A stretch of DNA of 64,000 nucleotides from Clostridium magnum DSM 2767. GTDB lineage: Bacteria; Bacillota; Clostridia; Clostridiales; Clostridiaceae. A program made the translations under genes and the position numbers. The stretch is from NCBI RefSeq assembly GCF_001623875.1, contig NZ_LWAE01000005.1, forward strand, positions 62,001-126,000, read 5' to 3'. This document shows, piece by piece, positions 1-8,892 of the stretch; position 1 is the stretch's first letter, and the number at the start of each line of letters is the position of its first letter. The notes beneath the pieces were generated by a model that saw only the letters and a list, made by a program, of their open reading frames with translations, made no database searches and was not told where the DNA came from.

Positions 1-738
1 CCAATAGTTGAAGAGGCACATAAAAGCAAAATAAAAGTGCTTGCTTATGACAGATTGATAACAAACAGCGATTTAGATAACTACATATCTTTTGATAACG
101 TTAAAGTTGGAGAATTACAAGGAAAGGCTATAGTGGATAAAGTTCCAAAAGGAAGCTACTTTATGATGGGTGGATCCCCAACAGATAATAATGCTAAATT
201 ATTTAGACAAGGACAGATGAATGTTATAAAACCACTTGTTGATAAAGGTGATATAAAAATAGTTGGAGATCAATGGGCAAAGGACTGGTTACCAGAAGAG
301 GCACTAAAAATCATGGAAAATGCACTTACAGCTAATAGTAATAAAATTGATGCTGTAGTAGCTTCAAATGATAGTACTGCAGGAGGAGCAATACAGGCTT
401 TAGCTTCACAGAAGCTTGATGGAAAAGTTGCTATATCTGGACAAGATGCCGACTTAGCTGGGTGTCAAAGGGTAGTTGAAGGTAAACAATCAATGACAGT
501 TTATAAGCCTATAAAAGATTTGGCAACAAAAGCTGCTGAGTTATCAGTAAAAATGGCAAATGGTGAAGATTTAGCTACAAATGGTACTGTTAATAATGGA
601 AAGAAAGATGTTAAGTCTTTACTTCTGACTCCTATATCTGTAACAGCTGAAAACATGAAAGACACAGTAATTAAAGATGATTTTCATAAATTAGAAGAAG
701 TTTATAAAAACGTACCAAAGGATAAATGGCCTAAATAG
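1..738 (+). CDS. xylF: D-xylose ABC transporter substrate-binding protein XylF (5' end outside window)
   Basis: C-terminal 245 codons of a periplasmic-binding-protein-like (type 1, sugar) solute receptor. The frame is open from base 1, so the start and the lipoprotein signal lie upstream. Visible family features are the early segment VLAYDRLI, the hinge-region stretch AVVASNDSTAGGAIQAL and a later SGQDAD segment, which together fit XylF-type receptors that present pentoses to the XylGH membrane complex. It is followed by an intercistronic hairpin and then xylG and xylH on the same strand, the classic xylFGH order. Binding of xylose rather than another pentose is inferred from family resemblance and context. 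Confidence 0.9.
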   Translation, partial: PIVEEAHKSKIKVLAYDRLITNSDLDNYISFDNVKVGELQGKAIVDKVPKGSYFMMGGSPTDNNAKLFRQGQMNVIKPLVDKGDIKIVGDQWAKDWLPEEALKIMENALTANSNKIDAVVASNDSTAGGAIQALASQKLDGKVAISGQDADLAGCQRVVEGKQSMTVYKPIKDLATKAAELSVKMANGEDLATNGTVNNGKKDVKSLLLTPISVTAENMKDTVIKDDFHKLEEVYKNVPKDKWPK

Positions 739-747
739 GTTTAAAGT

Positions 748-773
748 CTGGAAACTGTATATACAGTTTCCAG
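748..773 (+). other. Intercistronic perfect hairpin between xylF and xylG
   Basis: CTGGAAACTGTA pairs perfectly with TACAGTTTCCAG around a TA centre, directly after the xylF stop codon. There is no T-run behind it, so it is not a typical intrinsic terminator. Such hairpins after binding-protein genes commonly protect the upstream mRNA and raise receptor levels over the membrane subunits; that role is inferred here. Confidence 0.6.
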
Positions 774-843
774 GCTCACAGTTGGGGTAAAAGAATCCTC
801 ATCTGAATTAAGATCTTGCTTCAATGAAAGGTGGGTATACTAG

Positions 844-2376
844 ATGGGTGAATACATTTTAGAGATGAATAACATAACTAAGGAATTCTCTGGAGTCAAA
901 GCTTTAGATAATGTTTGTTTAAAAGTAAGAAAAGGAGAAATACATGCCCTTTGTGGTGAAAATGGTGCTGGTAAATCTACACTAATGAAAGTATTAAGTG
1001 GAGTATATCCTTCCGGAACCTATACAGGAGATATTGTATATGATGGCCAAAAGCTACATATGAAAGGAATTAAAGATTCAGAAAAGGTAGGTATTGCCAT
1101 AATACATCAGGAGCTGGCTCTTATAAAAGAGTTGTCAGTGGCAGAAAATATTTTTATAGGAAATGAAATAAGCCGTAATCACATTGTTGATTTTAATGCA
1201 ATGTATAATAAAACAGCGGAATTATTAAAGGAAGTTAAGTTAAACATAAATCCTACTACACTAATTAAAGAATTAGGTATTGGACAACAACAGCTGGTAG
1301 AAATAGCAAAAGCCCTTTCAAAAAATTCTAATGTACTTATCTTAGATGAGCCTACAGCACCACTAACTGATAGTGAAGTTGAAACATTAATGGGTATCAT
1401 GAAGGACCTCAGAAAAAAGGGAGTTACATGTATATATATATCACATAGATTAAATGAAGTTATGGAATTATCAGATACGGTAACAATTATACGAGACGGA
1501 AAAAGTATAGCTACAGAGCCTATTGAAAATTTAAATCAAGATAAAATAATTAATATGATGGTCGGCAGAGAAATGACAGATTTGTTTCCAAGGGAAGACC
1601 ATGAAATTGGTGAGAAAGTACTAGAGGTTAAAAATTTTAATGTATATGATACAACTAACAAAGAGAAGTTTAGAGTTAAAAATGCAAATTTCCATTTAAA
1701 GCGCGGTGAAATACTGGGTATAGCAGGACTAGTTGGTTCTGGAAGAACTGAATTAGTATCAAGTATATTCGGCAGTTACGAGGGTAGGCGTAATGGAGAT
1801 GTATATTATTTAGATAAGAAAATAAACATAAGTAACCCTGATGAGGCTTTGAAAAAAGGAATTGCAATGGTTCCTGAAGATAGAAAAAGGCATGGTATAG
1901 TTGGTATTATGTCTGTTAGAAACAATATCACCCTTGCTAATTTAATAAAATATCAAGGAAAACTGGATTATTTGAATAAAGATACTGAAATCATTGATGT
2001 TATGAGACTTGTAGATGAGTTAAAGATAAAAACATCAAGTATAGATTTAGATGTAAAAAGTTTAAGTGGAGGAAATCAACAAAAGGTGGTACTAGCAAAA
2101 AACCTACTAATAGGACCTCAAATCTTAATTTTGGATGAGCCTACCAGAGGAATTGATGTAGGGGCAAAATATGAAATATATAAACTTATGTTTAAGCTGG
2201 TAAAAATGGGTATTTCAATTATTATGGTATCTTCAGAATTACCAGAGGTTCTGGGTATAAGTGATAGAGTACTTGTAATGCATGAAGGAGAAATCAAAGG
2301 TGATTTTGACAATATAGGTTTAACACAGGAAACGATTATGCAGTGTGCCATAGGAGGTAATAGTAATGGAAAGTAA
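844..2376 (+). CDS. xylG: Xylose ABC transporter ATP-binding protein XylG
   Basis: 510-residue double ATPase of the sugar (Mgl/Rbs/Xyl) importer class, the usual length for XylG. The N-terminal ABC domain has Walker A GENGAGKST near residue 39, a diverged signature LGIGQQQ near 146 and Walker B LILDEPTAPL near 163. The C-terminal domain has the degenerate Walker A GLVGSGRTE typical of the second half in this class, a full LSGGNQQKV signature and LILDEPTRGIDVG. It powers sugar uptake through XylH. The start ATG follows an AAAGGTGGG-type site. The gene overlaps xylH by 11 bp, indicating translational coupling. Confidence 0.93.
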   Translation: MGEYILEMNNITKEFSGVKALDNVCLKVRKGEIHALCGENGAGKSTLMKVLSGVYPSGTYTGDIVYDGQKLHMKGIKDSEKVGIAIIHQELALIKELSVAENIFIGNEISRNHIVDFNAMYNKTAELLKEVKLNINPTTLIKELGIGQQQLVEIAKALSKNSNVLILDEPTAPLTDSEVETLMGIMKDLRKKGVTCIYISHRLNEVMELSDTVTIIRDGKSIATEPIENLNQDKIINMMVGREMTDLFPREDHEIGEKVLEVKNFNVYDTTNKEKFRVKNANFHLKRGEILGIAGLVGSGRTELVSSIFGSYEGRRNGDVYYLDKKINISNPDEALKKGIAMVPEDRKRHGIVGIMSVRNNITLANLIKYQGKLDYLNKDTEIIDVMRLVDELKIKTSSIDLDVKSLSGGNQQKVVLAKNLLIGPQILILDEPTRGIDVGAKYEIYKLMFKLVKMGISIIMVSSELPEVLGISDRVLVMHEGEIKGDFDNIGLTQETIMQCAIGGNSNGK

Positions 2377-3532
2377 AGTTGAAACAATGGCGGTAAAAAA
2401 CAAAGCTAAAAAGAGCGGAATATTAAAATCTAAAATGTATACAATGTTATTAGCATTAGTTGCTATATGGGTGATATTTACAATTACTACAGATGGAAAC
2501 TTTCTATCTACAAGAAATTTATCTAACCTGCTAAGACAGATGTCTATTACTGGAATATTAGCAATAGGTATGGTTTTTATAATTATTTTAGGAGAAATTG
2601 ATTTATCAGTTGGTTCTATGCTGGGTTTACTAGGAGGAATAGCTGCCATATTAAACGTATGGTTTAACATGGGAGCAGTAACAACTATAATTATAACACT
2701 AGCCCTTGGACTTGTACTTGGTTTCTGGAATGGCTGGTGGGTAGCTTATAAAAAAGTACCATCTTTTATAGTAACATTAGCAGGTCTACTAGTTTTTAGA
2801 GGTATTTTAATTGGAATCAGTAAAGGTAATACTATAGCTCCTTTATCGGAAGGTATGAAAGTAGTTGGACAAGCATATTTTCCTAGTGTAGTAGGTTATG
2901 GAATTGCTGTAGCAACTATTGCAATAAGTGCTTACATCATAAGTAACAATAGAAAAAAGAAGCTTCAATACGGATTAGAAGTTTCTCCAAAAAGAAATGA
3001 TATAATAAAGATTGTTTTAATAGCCATAGGCATAATTGCTGTAGTGGCGATACTTAATGATTATTCAGGATTTCCATTACCAGTTTTCATAATGATTATA
3101 TTTGCTATAATATTCTCTTACATGGCAGGCAGTACGGTTTTTGGAAGAAGAATATATGCAATTGGTGGAAATAAGGAGGCAGCTAAGCTTTCTGGTATAA
3201 ATGTAAATAAACAAGTATTAATGATATATGCATTTAATGGTCTATTAGCAGCAATAGCTGGAATATTGCTTACTTCAAGATTAAATGCAGGTTCAGTTTC
3301 AGCGGGAACTAACGCAGAACTTGATGCAATAGCATCCTGCGTAATAGGTGGAGCAAGCTTAGCCGGTGGTACAGGAACTGTTTCTGGAGCTTTAGTTGGA
3401 GCTTTGGTAATGGCTACTATTGATAACGGAATGAGCATGTTAAACACTCAGCCATTCTGGCAGTACATAGTAAAAGGACTTATTCTTTTGCTAGCTGTAT
3501 GGGCAGATATACGTTCTAAGAATAAGAAATAA
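2366..3532 (+). CDS. xylH: Xylose ABC transporter permease XylH
   Basis: 388-residue polytopic membrane protein of the branched/ribose-type sugar permease family. Visible markers are the early GEIDLSVGSMLGL motif near residue 73, the long hydrophobic segments through the chain, and the late ASCVIGGASLAGGTGTVSGA segment conserved in RbsC/XylH permeases. It forms the translocation pore for XylF and XylG. The ATG lies inside the end of xylG and has its own TAGGAGGTAA ribosome binding site within the xylG coding sequence, so the two are coupled. A terminator follows, closing the operon. Confidence 0.92.
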   Translation: MESKVETMAVKNKAKKSGILKSKMYTMLLALVAIWVIFTITTDGNFLSTRNLSNLLRQMSITGILAIGMVFIIILGEIDLSVGSMLGLLGGIAAILNVWFNMGAVTTIIITLALGLVLGFWNGWWVAYKKVPSFIVTLAGLLVFRGILIGISKGNTIAPLSEGMKVVGQAYFPSVVGYGIAVATIAISAYIISNNRKKKLQYGLEVSPKRNDIIKIVLIAIGIIAVVAILNDYSGFPLPVFIMIIFAIIFSYMAGSTVFGRRIYAIGGNKEAAKLSGINVNKQVLMIYAFNGLLAAIAGILLTSRLNAGSVSAGTNAELDAIASCVIGGASLAGGTGTVSGALVGALVMATIDNGMSMLNTQPFWQYIVKGLILLLAVWADIRSKNKK

Positions 3533-3539
3533 TTAATGA

Positions 3540-3590
3540 AGCGTGTGGTTTCTACAAATATTTTATTAGAGCCACATGCTTTATTTTTTA
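3540..3590 (+). terminator. Terminator of the xyl operon
   Basis: AGCGTGTGGTT pairs with AGCCACATGCT (one mismatch/wobble) around an A/T-rich loop and is followed by TTATTTTTT. Confidence 0.8.
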
Positions 3591-3694
3591 TCTATAGGAA
3601 TAGTTAAAATAGTGGAATATAATGCATTATTTTGTTAAAATACGTATATATAGAATTTGGGTTTAACTTAACTTTGCAAAGGAGAAAAACTATA

Positions 3695-5251
3695 ATGAAC
3701 AAAAGAACAGTCATACTTGCTATAGCATTAGCAACAGGTATAATCACATCTCTAGGTAATTTAAAAGAAGTACAAGCTGCGGATGCAGTACAAAATTCTA
3801 ATGTTACTAAGATAACAGGATGGAATTGTGTCGAAGTAGGAACCAGTGTCAGTCAAGCAGGATGGGATGAATCAGATTCCATTATAATGACAAGTTCAGA
3901 TGATTTTCCAGATGCACTATCTGGAACTACTCTAGGAATTCAATTAAATGCACCAATAATATTTAATGCTGAGGTAAGTTTGGATCCTAAGTACACTGAA
4001 TCTGTTAGAAAGGTACAAGCAGATCTAAGGGATAAAACTTATAAAGAAATAGATCGCTTAAAAGCAAAGAAAGTATATATACTAGGAGGCATAGGGTCTG
4101 TAAGTCAAAAAACAGAAGATTATCTGAGAAACAATAATTTTGATGTGGTAAGACTATGCGGTAAAGATAGATTTGATACAGCGGTAGCAGTAGGACAAGA
4201 GGTAATTAGTAAAAGTAAATCAAATACAGTATTTTTAAGTAATGCCTATGGTTTTGCAGATGCTTTAGCAGGTTCAACCTTTGCTGGTAAAACTGGTTCT
4301 CCTATCTTGTTAACAGGAAAAGACGAATTAAATGAATCTACGAAGAAAGCCTTAGGAGATTGGAACATAAAAAATGTAACTATACTAGGTGGAACAGGAG
4401 TAATATCAGAGGGCATATCAAAAAAACTAAGTGATATGGGGATAAGTGTTTCTCGACTAGGTGGGGCAGACAGATATGCAACAGCATTAAAGATAGTGCA
4501 GAATTTCGCACCGTCATCAAGTGGTGTCACAGTGGCTACAGGTAAGGATTATAAAGATGCATTATGTGCATCGGTATATAGTTATAAAACAAACAAACCT
4601 ATAATGTTATATGATTATGGTTGTGGAACAGATGTAACAAATTTTCTAAAAGAAAAAGAACTTACTGCTGTAGGTAATGAAATTTTTTCAGTCTCAGTGG
4701 ATAACCTTAAGGGAAATAAACAAATTACAGCTACATCAGAAAAAAGATTGACTGGTGATGAAATACTAAATAAATCTTTAGAGTTAGGATTTTGTAAAGC
4801 ACCAAATGTTGACAACGCAGTAAAGTATAATAAATACGGACCTAATGGGAGTATAAATTTCGATTATGCTAGTTTATGTAGTTATAACGGCAAATATTAC
4901 GATGGTACTCCAACAGATAATGAAATGGGATTTTTTGTGAATGGCAGTGATGCTGAGTTTGATGAAAAAATCAAGTTAATACTTAATTGGATTTTACCTA
5001 CAGAGGGTAGTAATCTATACAAAATTTTAGATGATCCTAGATTGTATACAAATAATAGATTTAGGGAAAACGGAGCTGCAGATTGGCAGAAAGAACAATA
5101 TGATTTATTTAAGTCATATGGATTTGAGGTAGTGTTAAACAAGGAATCAAATAGAGAGAATCTTGTAACATATATGGATGGGAGAAGAGTACAAATTGAA
5201 ATGTCTCAATGGACTCCAATCAAGATTTTGTTTGGAAATGTTAAAAATTAA
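3695..5251 (+). CDS. Secreted cell-wall-binding repeat (CWB2) protein
   Basis: 518-residue exported protein. The ATG at 3695 is chosen because it has the GGAGAA site at 3681 and begins a proper signal peptide (MNKRTVILAIALATG, cleavage near VQA-AD). Three CWB2-type repeats follow: near residues 45-140 (DDFPDALSGTTLG), 130-225 (VYILGGIGSVS, RFDTAVAVGQEV, FADALAGSTFAG) and 225-330 (VTILGGTGVIS, RYATALKIVQNF). In clostridia three such repeats anchor proteins non-covalently to wall polymers. The last roughly 170 residues carry a separate domain that I do not recognise and that presumably gives the activity. The gene stands alone between terminators. Confidence 0.88.
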   Translation: MNKRTVILAIALATGIITSLGNLKEVQAADAVQNSNVTKITGWNCVEVGTSVSQAGWDESDSIIMTSSDDFPDALSGTTLGIQLNAPIIFNAEVSLDPKYTESVRKVQADLRDKTYKEIDRLKAKKVYILGGIGSVSQKTEDYLRNNNFDVVRLCGKDRFDTAVAVGQEVISKSKSNTVFLSNAYGFADALAGSTFAGKTGSPILLTGKDELNESTKKALGDWNIKNVTILGGTGVISEGISKKLSDMGISVSRLGGADRYATALKIVQNFAPSSSGVTVATGKDYKDALCASVYSYKTNKPIMLYDYGCGTDVTNFLKEKELTAVGNEIFSVSVDNLKGNKQITATSEKRLTGDEILNKSLELGFCKAPNVDNAVKYNKYGPNGSINFDYASLCSYNGKYYDGTPTDNEMGFFVNGSDAEFDEKIKLILNWILPTEGSNLYKILDDPRLYTNNRFRENGAADWQKEQYDLFKSYGFEVVLNKESNRENLVTYMDGRRVQIEMSQWTPIKILFGNVKN

Positions 5252-5326
5252 AAATATATAGAGTTTTTGAAGATAGAGTTAATATTTATAGGCTCATAAT
5301 GTTAAAAGTATGAGACAAATTTGAAA

Positions 5327-5361
5327 TAAAAGCACCTGGAGAAATCGAGGTGCTTATTTTA
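5327..5361 (+). terminator. Intrinsic terminator after the CWB2 gene
   Basis: AAGCACCT and AGGTGCTT form an 8-bp stem followed by a T-rich tail. Confidence 0.8.
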
Positions 5362-5493
5362 TTTACAAAATGTTCACGAAAATGAAATATGAATTTAATA
5401 CCTATGACATAATATTGTAACAATTACTATTTATAATAATAAGTGTCCTAAGATATTACATCTTAGAGAAAATTCCTTTAAGGAGGTACTATT

Positions 5494-5598
5494 ATGAATC
5501 AAATAGTAGTTAGTTTATTGTACATAATGACAGCATTAATAACATTAGCGTTAGCTAGTAGAGAAGCAGATAAAATGTTAGAGAATCTAAGTAAATAA
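5494..5598 (+). CDS. Small predicted membrane protein (34 aa)
   Basis: A 34-codon reading frame with a very strong ribosome binding site (AAGGAGGT, 8 nt before the ATG). It encodes one hydrophobic helix (VVSLLYIMTALITLALA, residues 5-21) followed by a charged tail (SREADKMLENLSK). It is flanked by terminators on both sides, so it looks like a free-standing small gene. The function is unknown. The strong site and the well-formed helix-plus-tail layout support it being real, but the short length leaves doubt. Confidence 0.6.
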   Translation: MNQIVVSLLYIMTALITLALASREADKMLENLSK

Positions 5599-5647
5599 AA
5601 TATAAATAGATATATATTAAGTTCCCCTCTTAATTATATATAAAAAA

Positions 5648-5682
5648 TTAGCATTGGTAGAGATACTGATGCTAATTTATTT
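5648..5682 (+). terminator. Intrinsic terminator after the 34-aa gene
   Basis: TTAGCATTGGT pairs with ACTGATGCTAA (two G-U pairs) around a 6-nt loop, followed by TTTATTTA. Confidence 0.75.
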
Positions 5683-5749
5683 ACATTTAATTAGATATAT
5701 AATACAATTTATACAAAGGTCCGGATTGAAAGAAGGAGATATATTTATA

Positions 5750-6163
5750 ATGAAGAAAATCTTTTATTGGATATTCACAATATTTCAAGTGATTTTTCTG
5801 ATTACAGCATGTGGTATACAATTTTTCTCTATGAAAAAGATGGGAATGATGCGGTATGTAGTATATATAAACCGCACGTGGGAAGCTAAATATCCAGTTC
5901 CTGCATTACAATATGCTGCAATTGCATTTTTAGTGCTATTTTGTATTATTATACTTTTATATGTAAAGATAAAAAAAGATATCTATATTGATAAAAAAGC
6001 TTTATCAATGTTAATAATGGAAGTCATAATAACTCTTGTATTTGCAATTTTCACTTTAGTATATTCAACTGAAAGTTATCGATCCTATTACTTTATTAGT
6101 TTGATATTAGGGATTATTGCACTGATACAGAATATAAAAATTCTTGTATATTTAAAAAGATGA
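5750..6163 (+). CDS. Hypothetical four-helix membrane protein
   Basis: 137-residue protein with about four transmembrane helices (near residues 5-25, 52-72, 84-104 and 113-131) separated by short basic loops. The ATG at 5750 is chosen for the AGAAGGAGAT site 10 nt upstream; the same frame extends further upstream but lacks a ribosome binding site there. The residues between helices 1 and 2 (VYINRTWEAKYPVP) are probably extracellular. I recognise no family. It is a single gene with a terminator directly behind it. Confidence 0.7.
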   Translation: MKKIFYWIFTIFQVIFLITACGIQFFSMKKMGMMRYVVYINRTWEAKYPVPALQYAAIAFLVLFCIIILLYVKIKKDIYIDKKALSMLIMEVIITLVFAIFTLVYSTESYRSYYFISLILGIIALIQNIKILVYLKR

Positions 6164-6192
6164 GCTTGCAGCTGCAGACTCATCTTTCTTTT
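6156..6192 (+). terminator. Terminator of the membrane protein gene
   Basis: AAAGATGAG pairs with CTCATCTTT, with an inner self-complementary TGCAGCTGCA, followed by CTTTTCT. The 5' arm overlaps the stop codon of the gene. Confidence 0.75.
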
Positions 6193-6233
6193 CTAAATAA
6201 AAATGTCTGAAAGCCTTCTAGCAATCAGACATT
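6193..6233 (-). terminator. Terminator of the rhodanese gene
   Basis: On the minus strand AATGTCTGA and TCAGACATT form a 9-bp stem followed by TTTTATTT. Confidence 0.75.
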
Positions 6234-6246
6234 CTGTTTATTAAGT

Positions 6247-7260
6247 TTACTTGTATTTAGCTGCTGCTTGTTCTGGTGTAATAGCTTGTACAGGATTATT
6301 TGTATCCATTTGCCATACGAACCATCCACCATCATACAATTTTACATTCTTCCATCCATTTTCATAGGCCATTAACCAAGGAATAGTTGCTCTCCAGCCA
6401 GTACCGCAGTAAAATGCGATTTCGTTATCTTTTGTAACTCCCTGTTCTTTCCACATTGCCACAGCTTTATCAAAATCAATAAAGGTTCCATCAGAATTGT
6501 AGTAGTCCTTTTCGTCATGACCCCATAGAGCTCCTTGTGGTTCACCAGCTCTTTTTATATAGCTGTAGCCACTTTTTTTGCCTTCAAATTCATCTAAACT
6601 TCTTATACTAACCAATCTAAATTTATTGTTTTTTTCCATTTCAGCCTTTACGTCTTTAGGCATAGACAAAACGTACTCTGGGTGTGCTGGTATTGCTACA
6701 CCAAAGTCTTTAGTTGTTGCTTTTGGATTTTCTATATCCTTATTAGTTGCATATCCTGCTTTTGTCCAGGCATTTAAACCACCATTAATTATTTTTACGT
6801 TTTCAACTCCAGCCCAAAGACATACAAATGCAACTCTGGTAGCACCTGAGTCAGCACCATAAACAATAACAGTGGTATCCTTTGTTATTCCATAGTTGGC
6901 CATAACCTTTTTAATTTCGTCACCTGTTCTTATGTTCCAGTAAGTTGATTCTTCGATTTCATCTGTGTTCATATGTACTGCTCCTGGTATATGGGCTGAT
7001 TGATAGTCCTTATCATCACTAACTGGACCCCAGGCTACTTGGATGATTTTGTAATCTTTTGACTCTGGCTGTTTGCCATCGATTACACTTTTTACCCAAT
7101 CTGCAGATACAAATACCTTTGTCTTTGCCACAGTCTGAGCAGACTTATTATCTGCTGAACTATTTGACTGAGTCTTTGGCTCACTTTTAGAAGCACAGCC
7201 AGTTACAAGTATAGCAACCATGGCAATACAAAGAAAAATAGTATGTAATTTCTTTTTCAT
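6247..7260 (-). CDS. Lipoprotein with two rhodanese domains (thiosulfate sulfurtransferase type)
   Basis: 337 residues with a lipoprotein signal peptide (lipobox VTGC, lipidated Cys22), so it acts on the outer face of the membrane. Two rhodanese domains follow. The first (about 45-170) has a loop YGADSGATR without cysteine and is non-catalytic. The second (about 190-325) has the active loop FYCGTGWRAT with Cys285 as the probable persulfide carrier. This inactive-active arrangement is normal for thiosulfate sulfurtransferases. It is divergent from a YnjB-type importer; E. coli YnjE is likewise a multi-domain rhodanese beside ynjBCD, so a functional link is likely. The start has an AAGGAGTG site. 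Confidence 0.88.
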   Translation of the reverse strand: MKKKLHTIFLCIAMVAILVTGCASKSEPKTQSNSSADNKSAQTVAKTKVFVSADWVKSVIDGKQPESKDYKIIQVAWGPVSDDKDYQSAHIPGAVHMNTDEIEESTYWNIRTGDEIKKVMANYGITKDTTVIVYGADSGATRVAFVCLWAGVENVKIINGGLNAWTKAGYATNKDIENPKATTKDFGVAIPAHPEYVLSMPKDVKAEMEKNNKFRLVSIRSLDEFEGKKSGYSYIKRAGEPQGALWGHDEKDYYNSDGTFIDFDKAVAMWKEQGVTKDNEIAFYCGTGWRATIPWLMAYENGWKNVKLYDGGWFVWQMDTNNPVQAITPEQAAAKYK

Positions 7261-7362
7261 AATATCACTCCTTCTAAGATTATTTTTTATAATTACATAT
7301 TCATTTTAGAGTGTAATTTAGAGTTTATGCAAGTGATTATAATAAAACGTTATAATAGAAGA

Positions 7363-7391
7363 TCTAACTATAAGTATTGTTTATAGTTAGA
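7363..7391. promoter_or_regulatory. Inverted repeat in the divergent rhodanese/ynjB control region
   Basis: TCTAACTATAA and TTATAGTTAGA are perfect 11-bp inverted arms separated by 7 nt, midway between the two divergent genes. It could be an operator serving both genes or a leader hairpin of the binding-protein mRNA. No cognate regulator is encoded beside it. Confidence 0.5.
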
Positions 7392-7467
7392 CGTTATTTA
7401 ATGGATACATGATATAATAATATAGAATTCTACAAGAATAGACATATTAATAATGGAGGAAAAAATT

Positions 7468-8718
7468 ATGAAGAAAGTATTGGCATTATTTATGGTTTTT
7501 ATGCTATCTTTAGGTTCTTTTGGGTGTAGCACTAAAAGTAAGGACACAACTGACAATGTAATGAATAAGGAATGGGATACCATATTAAAAGAGGCTAAAG
7601 GAAAAACTGTTAATTTTTATGGTTGGGGTGGAAGTGAGACAACCAATAAATGGATTGATGATTATTTAACTAAGACCTTAAAGGACCGTTATGATATAAC
7701 ACTAAAAAGAGTTCCTATGAATATTGAGGACATATTAAATAAGTTACTTGGAGATAAACAAGCTAATAATTCAAAGGGAACCATTGATGTAGTTTGGATT
7801 AATGGAGAAAACTTTTATACAGCAAAACAAGTAGGAACACTCTTTGGGCCTTTTGCAGAAAAGCTTCCGAATTTTAATAAGTACATAGATAAAGATTCAA
7901 TAGAGGTGAAATCTGATTTTGGATATTCTGTAGAAGGATATGAAGTGCCTTATGGAAAAGCACAATTAGTAATGGTATATAACGGCAACAAGGTGTCAAA
8001 AACACCTTCCAGTGCAGAAGAGTTATTAAAGTTTGTAAAGGAAAATCCAGGAAAGTTCACATATCCTGCACTGCCTGATTTTACTGGAAGTGCTTTTGTA
8101 AGAAACATCATATATGAGACTGTTGGATATGACAAAATAGCCAATGCTAAGGCAGATAAGGAATCAGTGGAGAATGTAATTCAGCCGGCTATGGATTATT
8201 TAAAGCAGTTAAAGCCTTATTTATGGAATGGCGGAAAGACGTATCCAGCAACTATTGCTCAAATAGATAATATGTATGCTGATAATCAATTATTAATGAG
8301 TATGTCTTATAATCCTTACTCAATACCTGCAAAAGTAAAGAGTGGTGAATATCCTAAGGGTACACAAAGCTTTATCTTTGATAAGGGAACTGTAGGAAAT
8401 ACCCATTTCTTAGCAATACCATTCAATTCTACTAATAAAGCAGGAGCAATGGCGGTTATAAATGAAATAATTACTGTTGAAGCACAAGCATCAAAATATA
8501 ATCCAGAAGGATGGGGAGATTTACCCGTTTTAGATAACAGCAAGCTTTCAGCAGAGGAAAAGAAAAAGTTTGAAGATATTAAGCTTGGAGAAGGGGTAAT
8601 GCCTCAGGAAACATTATTAAAGCATAGAGTACCTGAAGTTCCAGCACAATTAGTACCTATTATAGAAAAAATTTGGTTAGAGCAAATTCCAGGAGATAAG
8701 GCATCTGAAAGAAAATAA
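7468..8718 (+). CDS. ynjB: YnjB-like ABC transporter substrate-binding lipoprotein
   Basis: 416-residue lipoprotein (signal to Cys20 in LGSFGC). The mature N-terminus has the hallmark segments of the uncharacterised YnjB family: VNFYGWGGSE near residue 44 and IDVVWINGENF near 100, followed by GPFAEKLPN. These receptors have a Venus-flytrap fold related to thiamine, iron and spermidine receptors; the ligand is not known. The ATG at 7468 is preferred because of GGAGGAAAAA just upstream. It heads an operon of two permeases and an ATPase and faces a rhodanese gene. A structured leader separates it from the first permease gene. Confidence 0.85.
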   Translation: MKKVLALFMVFMLSLGSFGCSTKSKDTTDNVMNKEWDTILKEAKGKTVNFYGWGGSETTNKWIDDYLTKTLKDRYDITLKRVPMNIEDILNKLLGDKQANNSKGTIDVVWINGENFYTAKQVGTLFGPFAEKLPNFNKYIDKDSIEVKSDFGYSVEGYEVPYGKAQLVMVYNGNKVSKTPSSAEELLKFVKENPGKFTYPALPDFTGSAFVRNIIYETVGYDKIANAKADKESVENVIQPAMDYLKQLKPYLWNGGKTYPATIAQIDNMYADNQLLMSMSYNPYSIPAKVKSGEYPKGTQSFIFDKGTVGNTHFLAIPFNSTNKAGAMAVINEIITVEAQASKYNPEGWGDLPVLDNSKLSAEEKKKFEDIKLGEGVMPQETLLKHRVPEVPAQLVPIIEKIWLEQIPGDKASERK

Positions 8719-8735
8719 CAAGTCAAAGATGCGAT

Positions 8736-8848
8736 GGTTATTTTGTGTTAGACAAGGAGGCAGGTTCCGCAGATAGTTGGGCTATCTAAGGGTTCTACCA
8801 ACGCAGTATAATACAAAATAGACTAGCATACTGACTAGTTATTTTTTT
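8736..8848 (+). ncRNA. Putative riboswitch-like leader with competing terminator
   Basis: A 13-bp closing helix pairs 8738-8750 with 8809-8821 (two G-U pairs). Inside, AGATAG (8771) pairs with CTATCT (8782) around loop TTGGG, and TTGG of the loop can pair with CCAA at 8798, giving an H-type pseudoknot. Downstream AAAATAGACTAG (8815-8826) pairs with CTAGTTATTTT (8835-8845) and runs into seven Ts, a terminator. The 3' strand of the closing helix overlaps the 5' strand of the terminator, so they exclude each other: stabilising the folded domain would let transcription reach the permease genes. I do not recognise the class. The ligand is unknown. Confidence 0.6.
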
Positions 8849-8892
8849 GAAGATGCCTAAGTAAGAATTAGTATATAAGGGGAGGGGAGATA

